Assembly (NCBI RefSeq): GCF_027891095.1
Contig: NZ_JAQIIO010000002.1
Location: 186,001-250,000, forward strand
DNA length: 64,000 nt
Origin: Aliiroseovarius salicola
GTDB lineage: Bacteria > Pseudomonadota > Alphaproteobacteria > Rhodobacterales > Rhodobacteraceae
Reading direction: 5' to 3'
The notes under the pieces: generated by a model
The model's input: only the letters and a program-made list of their open reading frames with translations
Database searches by the model: none
Told to the model about the DNA's origin: nothing
Translations under genes and position numbers: made by a program
In this document: in pieces, positions 60,449 through 64,000 of the stretch
How positions within the stretch are numbered: position 1 is the stretch's first letter
How the letters are laid out: the number at the start of each line of letters is the position of its first letter

Positions 60449-60643
60449 TCATGCAGGGCTGGCGGGAAATCCGATCTCATCAAGCAATGCGACCACCTGA
60501 TCCGCGTTCAACCCGGCGACTGTCACTTTTCTCGCTTCCATATCAAAGCTCAATTCAACGCCCTCTCCGGCATTTTCCAAAGCCTCAGTGATCGAAGCTT
60601 TGCAATGGCCACAGCTCATATCTGGTACGTTGAAAGTGGTCAT
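60449..60643 (-). CDS. copZ: Copper chaperone, heavy-metal-associated domain (CopZ-like)
   Basis: A 64-residue single HMA domain with the metal-binding MSCGHC motif (Cys11, Cys14) near the N terminus, then the usual beta-alpha-beta order with VELSFDMEARKVTVAG. It should carry Cu(I) to a P1B-type ATPase. GGAGA stands before the ATG. It is divergent from the copper-type ATPase gene 139 bases away, the expected pairing of chaperone and pump. Confidence 0.93.
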   Translation of the reverse strand: MTTFNVPDMSCGHCKASITEALENAGEGVELSFDMEARKVTVAGLNADQVVALLDEIGFPASPA

Positions 60644-60782
60644 ATCAGGTCTCCTTTTCCTTAGCCCAGATTGCGCGACATTTCCTCACGGTCAATAGGT
60701 GTTCTGATCCTGTCAGGCCTCTTGACCTTTTGTCGCATCGGCCCCTTATGTGAAGAGCAACCCCATCTGAAAGGATCCGGCC

Positions 60783-63230
60783 ATGGCCGCCGCGAAACGC
60801 CTCTCGCTTGAAATCGAAAACATGTCCTGCGCGTCTTGTGTCGGGCGGGCGGAAAAAGCGCTTGCCGGAGTGGATGGGGTGTCTGAGGCCACGGTGAACC
60901 TCGCCACAGAAACCGCAGCGGTCGAGTTCGCGGCACCTGCCAATACCAATTCAATCGCCAAGGCGCTGGATCGCGCAGGATACCCGGCACGTCGTGCCAC
61001 GGCTGTACTTGATGTCGAGGCAATGTCCTGTGCCGCTTGTGTCGGGCGTGTTGAACGGATGCTAGCCTCCACACCCGGAGTTCTGGAAGCGCGGGTGAAC
61101 CTCGCCACGGAAAGGGCATTTGTGACCTATCTTCCCGGTGCTGTGACGCCCGAAGAAATGTCTCTTAAGCCCAGCAAGGCAGGTTTTCCGACCCGTCCCC
61201 GTGCAGATGGTGCTCCGCGAAAGGATACAAAAGAAGAAGATGCGCGCCGGCTTGCGCGCGCAGCACTGCTTGCCGCAGTGCTGGCCGCCCCGGTGTTTGC
61301 TCTCGAAATGGGGGGGCACCTGTTCCCTGCGTTTCACCACTGGGTCGCCGCCAATATCGGCATTCGCGTCAGCCAGCTCATTCAACTTGTGCTGACCACA
61401 TTGGTGCTGTTTGGCCCCGGACGTCTTTTCTTCACCAAAGGCATCCCTGCGCTTTTGCGCGGCGCACCGGACATGAACGCATTGGTCGCGATCGGGACGT
61501 CCGCAGCCTATGCCTATTCGGTGATCGCAACGGTGGCCCCTAAACTCCTGCCTGCTGGCACCGCAAATGTCTATTTCGAAGCCGCCGCGGTGATTGTCGT
61601 GCTGATCCTCTTGGGACGTGTGATGGAAGCCCGTGCCAAAGGGCGAACAGGCGAAGCCATCCGGGCCCTCGTTGCCCTGCAGCCACGAGAAGCGGTGGTG
61701 GAGACAGATGGAAAAGCCGTCACCCGTCCTATCGCTCAGGTGGTCACGGGGGAAGTGCTGTTGGTCAAACCCGGCGGACGCCTCCCTCTCGACGGCGAAG
61801 TGATTGAAGGCACGTCCCATGTGGACGAGGCTATGATCACGGGAGAGCCAGATCCGGTGGCGAAAAAACCCTGCGACGCGGTGGTGGGTGGCACGGTGAA
61901 CGGGGCAGGGGTATTGCGGGTGCGTGTGACCCATACCGGGCCGGACACGATGCTCGCCCAGATCATTCGTATGGTTGAAGACGCGCAGGGGGCCAAGCTG
62001 CCCATTCAGGCGCTGGTCGACAAAGTGACCGCCGTGTTTGTGCCCGTGGTGATGGGAATTGCCGCTTTGACCGTTATGGTATGGCTCATGATTGGACCCA
62101 GTCCGGCACTTGGGCTTGCGCTGGTCGCAGGGGTGTCCGTGCTGATTATTGCCTGCCCCTGCGCAATGGGGCTGGCCACACCAACCTCGATCATGGTGGG
62201 CACCGGGCGCGCGGCCCAATTGGGGGCGCTCTTCCGTCGCGGCGATGCGCTGCAAACCTTGCAGGACGCAGCCGTGGTGGCTTTTGACAAGACCGGCACG
62301 TTGACGGCAGGTCGCCCGGAACTGACTGCGGTTCTGATCGCGGACGGGCAGGATGAAGCTCAAGTTCTGGCGCTGATTGCCGCTGTTGAGGCTGAAAGCG
62401 AACACCCATTGGCGCAATCGATCTTGCGCGGGGCTGAAGCCCGGGGGATTGCTCCAGCCAAAGCCGAAGGGTTCAAGGCCGAAATAGGCATGGGGGTGCG
62501 CGGAACGGTTGATGGTCACGCCGTTCTGGTTGGCTCTCAAACTTTCATGGCACAAGCGGGTGTGGCCCTCACAGATTTGGTCGAGCGGGCAGAGCCCCTG
62601 CGCACGAAAGGGCATGGTGTGTTCTTTGCGGCTGTCGACGGTAAACTTGTGGCGCTGTTAGGGGTTTCTGACCCCATCAAGCCGGAGACCAAAGCGGCGC
62701 TTGAGGTGCTGCACAGCCAAGGCAAACAACTTGCGATGATCACCGGCGACGATCCGGGAACCGCTGCGGCAATTGCCGGTCAGCTGGGCATCGATATCGT
62801 GGTGGCTGGGGTGTTGCCTGGCGGCAAGGTGGACGCGCTGAAAGATCTGCGCGCCGCGCATGGCCCCGTCGCGTTTGTCGGGGACGGGATCAACGATGCG
62901 CCGGCTTTGGCCGAGGCTGACGTGGGGCTTGCGATTGGCACTGGCACCGATGTGGCGATCGAAGCAGCCGATGTGGTGCTTGCCTCGGACAGCCTGTCCG
63001 GTGTTGCCAACGCATTTGAAGTGAGCCGCAGGACCATGACCAATATCCGCCAGAACCTGGTCTGGGCCTTTGGCTACAATGTCATCCTGATCCCGGTTGC
63101 CGCAGGGCTGCTGTACCCGGTCTGGGGTGTTCTTTTGTCCCCGATGCTGGGTGCATTTGCCATGGCAGCAAGCTCGATTATGGTACTGACCAATGCGCTA
63201 CGGCTACGCTTTGTAAAATCAATCGTTTGA
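60783..63230 (+). CDS. copA: Copper-exporting P1B-type ATPase CopA
   Basis: Cu(I) efflux pump. The 815-residue protein has two N-terminal HMA domains, with Cys16/Cys19 in MSCASC and Cys83/Cys86 in MSCAAC. The membrane motif IACPCAMGLATPTS has Cys458-Pro-Cys460, the monovalent copper/silver type. The P domain has DKTGT with phosphorylated Asp502, the N domain has SEHPLAQS with His541-Pro542, and FVGDGINDAPALAEAD lies near 700. Eight membrane segments are expected. It is divergent from copZ. No CueR-type regulator gene lies in the window, and I saw no convincing MerR-type operator between the two genes. Confidence 0.96.
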   Translation: MAAAKRLSLEIENMSCASCVGRAEKALAGVDGVSEATVNLATETAAVEFAAPANTNSIAKALDRAGYPARRATAVLDVEAMSCAACVGRVERMLASTPGVLEARVNLATERAFVTYLPGAVTPEEMSLKPSKAGFPTRPRADGAPRKDTKEEDARRLARAALLAAVLAAPVFALEMGGHLFPAFHHWVAANIGIRVSQLIQLVLTTLVLFGPGRLFFTKGIPALLRGAPDMNALVAIGTSAAYAYSVIATVAPKLLPAGTANVYFEAAAVIVVLILLGRVMEARAKGRTGEAIRALVALQPREAVVETDGKAVTRPIAQVVTGEVLLVKPGGRLPLDGEVIEGTSHVDEAMITGEPDPVAKKPCDAVVGGTVNGAGVLRVRVTHTGPDTMLAQIIRMVEDAQGAKLPIQALVDKVTAVFVPVVMGIAALTVMVWLMIGPSPALGLALVAGVSVLIIACPCAMGLATPTSIMVGTGRAAQLGALFRRGDALQTLQDAAVVAFDKTGTLTAGRPELTAVLIADGQDEAQVLALIAAVEAESEHPLAQSILRGAEARGIAPAKAEGFKAEIGMGVRGTVDGHAVLVGSQTFMAQAGVALTDLVERAEPLRTKGHGVFFAAVDGKLVALLGVSDPIKPETKAALEVLHSQGKQLAMITGDDPGTAAAIAGQLGIDIVVAGVLPGGKVDALKDLRAAHGPVAFVGDGINDAPALAEADVGLAIGTGTDVAIEAADVVLASDSLSGVANAFEVSRRTMTNIRQNLVWAFGYNVILIPVAAGLLYPVWGVLLSPMLGAFAMAASSIMVLTNALRLRFVKSIV

Positions 63231-63260
63231 TTCCGAGCGATATCCAGAAACTCCATTTGA

Positions 63261-63274
63261 TTGACGGACATCAA
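63261..63274. promoter_or_regulatory. FNR/Crp-type box upstream of the acyl-CoA synthetase gene
   Basis: TTGACGGACATCAA matches the FNR/FnrL consensus TTGAT-N4-ATCAA at 9 of 10 fixed positions. It lies 94 bases before the start at 63368, within the range for activation from an upstream site. The regulator gene is not in the window. Confidence 0.6.
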
Positions 63275-63367
63275 AGCGGAATTTCCTGAACCGGTTATCA
63301 CTGGCCTGACAAATAATTTTGTCGGGCCGGGAAGCGGCCTGACACGGGTTCGTTTCAGGAGTTCACC

Positions 63368-64000
63368 ATGGACGCCCATCCGCTCAATGCGTTGTTCAAT
63401 CCCAAAGCCATCGCCATTTTCGGTGCCAGCGTCACATCAAGTTCGGTTGGAGCGCTGACCTACGCAAACCTTTTGGAGGGCGGTTTTCGGGGTAAGATCT
63501 ACCCGGTCAATCCCAAGCATGACCTGTTGGGAGAAGTGACCTGTTATAAGCGCGCGGTGGATCTGCCGGACGGGGTTGATCTGGCTGTCATCGCGACGCC
63601 CGCCCGTGTGGTGCCTGCGATCTTGCGAGATCTGGGCGAGGCTGGGATCAAACACGCGATTGTTCTGTCGGCCGGGTTTGGAGAAGGGGCCAACAAGGAT
63701 GATCGGCGCGGCAAAGCGCTGGAGGCTGAGGCCATCGCCGCCGCTCGCAAATATGGCATCCGTTTCATGGGGCCGAATTGTGTGGGGCTGACCCGGCCAT
63801 GGCTAGGGCTGAATGCGTCCTTCCTGCGCACGCAGGCGCCAAAAGGGCGGTTGGCGTTGGTGTCCCAATCAGGCGCACTCCTGTCAGCCATCGCGGATTG
63901 GGCCGGGCCCCACCATTCCGGGTTTTCCGCCATGGTGTCACTTGGCAACTCGGTCAATATTGACTTTGGCGATGTGGTTGAGTTCCTTGCCACGGACCCC
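63368..64000 (+). CDS. NDP-forming acyl-CoA synthetase (acetate--CoA ligase type), 5' part
   Basis: An open frame of 211 codons that runs off the end of the window. Residues 1-125 form a CoA-binding Rossmann domain (MDAHPLNALFNPKAIAIFGASVTSSSVG, IYPVNPKHDLLGEV and VDLAVIATPARVVPAIL). From about 130, GIRFMGPNCVGL, RLALVSQSGALLSAI and SLGNSVNIDFGDVVEFL match the succinyl-CoA ligase-like domain of ADP-forming acetyl-CoA synthetases. The remaining part should hold an ATP-grasp domain and perhaps a GNAT domain (as in Pat). GGAG lies 6 bases before the ATG. An FNR-like box upstream points to oxygen control. Confidence 0.9.
   Translation, partial: MDAHPLNALFNPKAIAIFGASVTSSSVGALTYANLLEGGFRGKIYPVNPKHDLLGEVTCYKRAVDLPDGVDLAVIATPARVVPAILRDLGEAGIKHAIVLSAGFGEGANKDDRRGKALEAEAIAAARKYGIRFMGPNCVGLTRPWLGLNASFLRTQAPKGRLALVSQSGALLSAIADWAGPHHSGFSAMVSLGNSVNIDFGDVVEFLATDP

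Noticed and set aside
60644-60782. CueR/MerR-type operator between copZ and copA
   Set aside because: TTGACC and TATGTG are 19 bases apart as in MerR promoters, but there is no convincing dyad between them, so it was left as a comment only.
61062-62615. Long open frame (517 codons) on the minus strand opposite copA
   Set aside because: It lies wholly within the clearly coding copA gene in the opposite strand; its product is rich in His, Gly and Arg without domains, as expected from GC-rich antisense frames.

Overview
The window is a chromosomal segment of an alphaproteobacterium, most likely a member of the Rhodobacteraceae (Roseobacter group). The evidence is GC-rich housekeeping genes with alphaproteobacterial arrangements, a two-domain ALDH16-type aldehyde dehydrogenase of the kind described from Loktanella, a DUF1523 protein, a DUF1127 protein beside a LysR regulator, and a dense family of GC-rich interspersed palindromic elements. 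No phage, transposase, integrase, tRNA or CRISPR array was seen. Nearly all of the window is ordinary core genome.

Layout. Positions 1-15 kb carry repair, translation and nucleotide genes (msrA, prmA, a 2Fe-2S ferredoxin, purD, xseA, rluB, tadA, gatCA), two lipoproteins and a peptidoglycan amidase. Positions 14.5-20.5 kb hold rnpB, rpmG, an SGNH hydrolase, a BI-1 family membrane protein, a divergent DUF1127/LysR pair, an AT-richer orphan gene and a quinone oxidoreductase. Positions 20.8-31.2 kb hold an XRE regulator, a HisN-type phosphatase, two convergent purine deaminases, mgtE, a folate enzyme, a YmdB-type phosphoesterase, a DMT transporter and an SLC13 permease. Positions 31.4-42.4 kb hold a second SLC13 permease facing the first, a LysE exporter divergent from an AsnC regulator, yebC, an LprI-like protein, an orphan solute-binding protein, panBC and an M20 deacylase.

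Positions 42.5-50.6 kb are the most unusual part. Eight tightly packed genes on one strand encode a long coiled-coil protein, three small membrane proteins, an AAA ATPase with an unrecognised 300-residue N-terminal region, two unrecognised soluble proteins and a GHKL-type ATPase. The GHKL gene is much richer in A+T than its neighbours, yet overlaps both of them. I cannot name this system; it is the best candidate for an undescribed one.

Positions 50.7-60.2 kb hold a deoC-ALDH16 operon and, divergently, a complete oppABCDF operon. The region upstream of oppA carries two matching palindromes (TTTACC-N4-GGTAAA), probable operator sites. The window closes with divergent copZ and copA and the start of an NDP-forming acyl-CoA synthetase, the latter preceded by an FNR-like box.

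Sixteen copies or fragments of one modular palindromic repeat lie between genes throughout. Each is built from small hairpins (GGCTCAC/GTGAGCC; GGGGC/GCCCC; GCGAG/CTCGC) and a conserved CCCCGGGATATTT core followed by a GTCAGAA-type end. Several loci hold two copies head to head.
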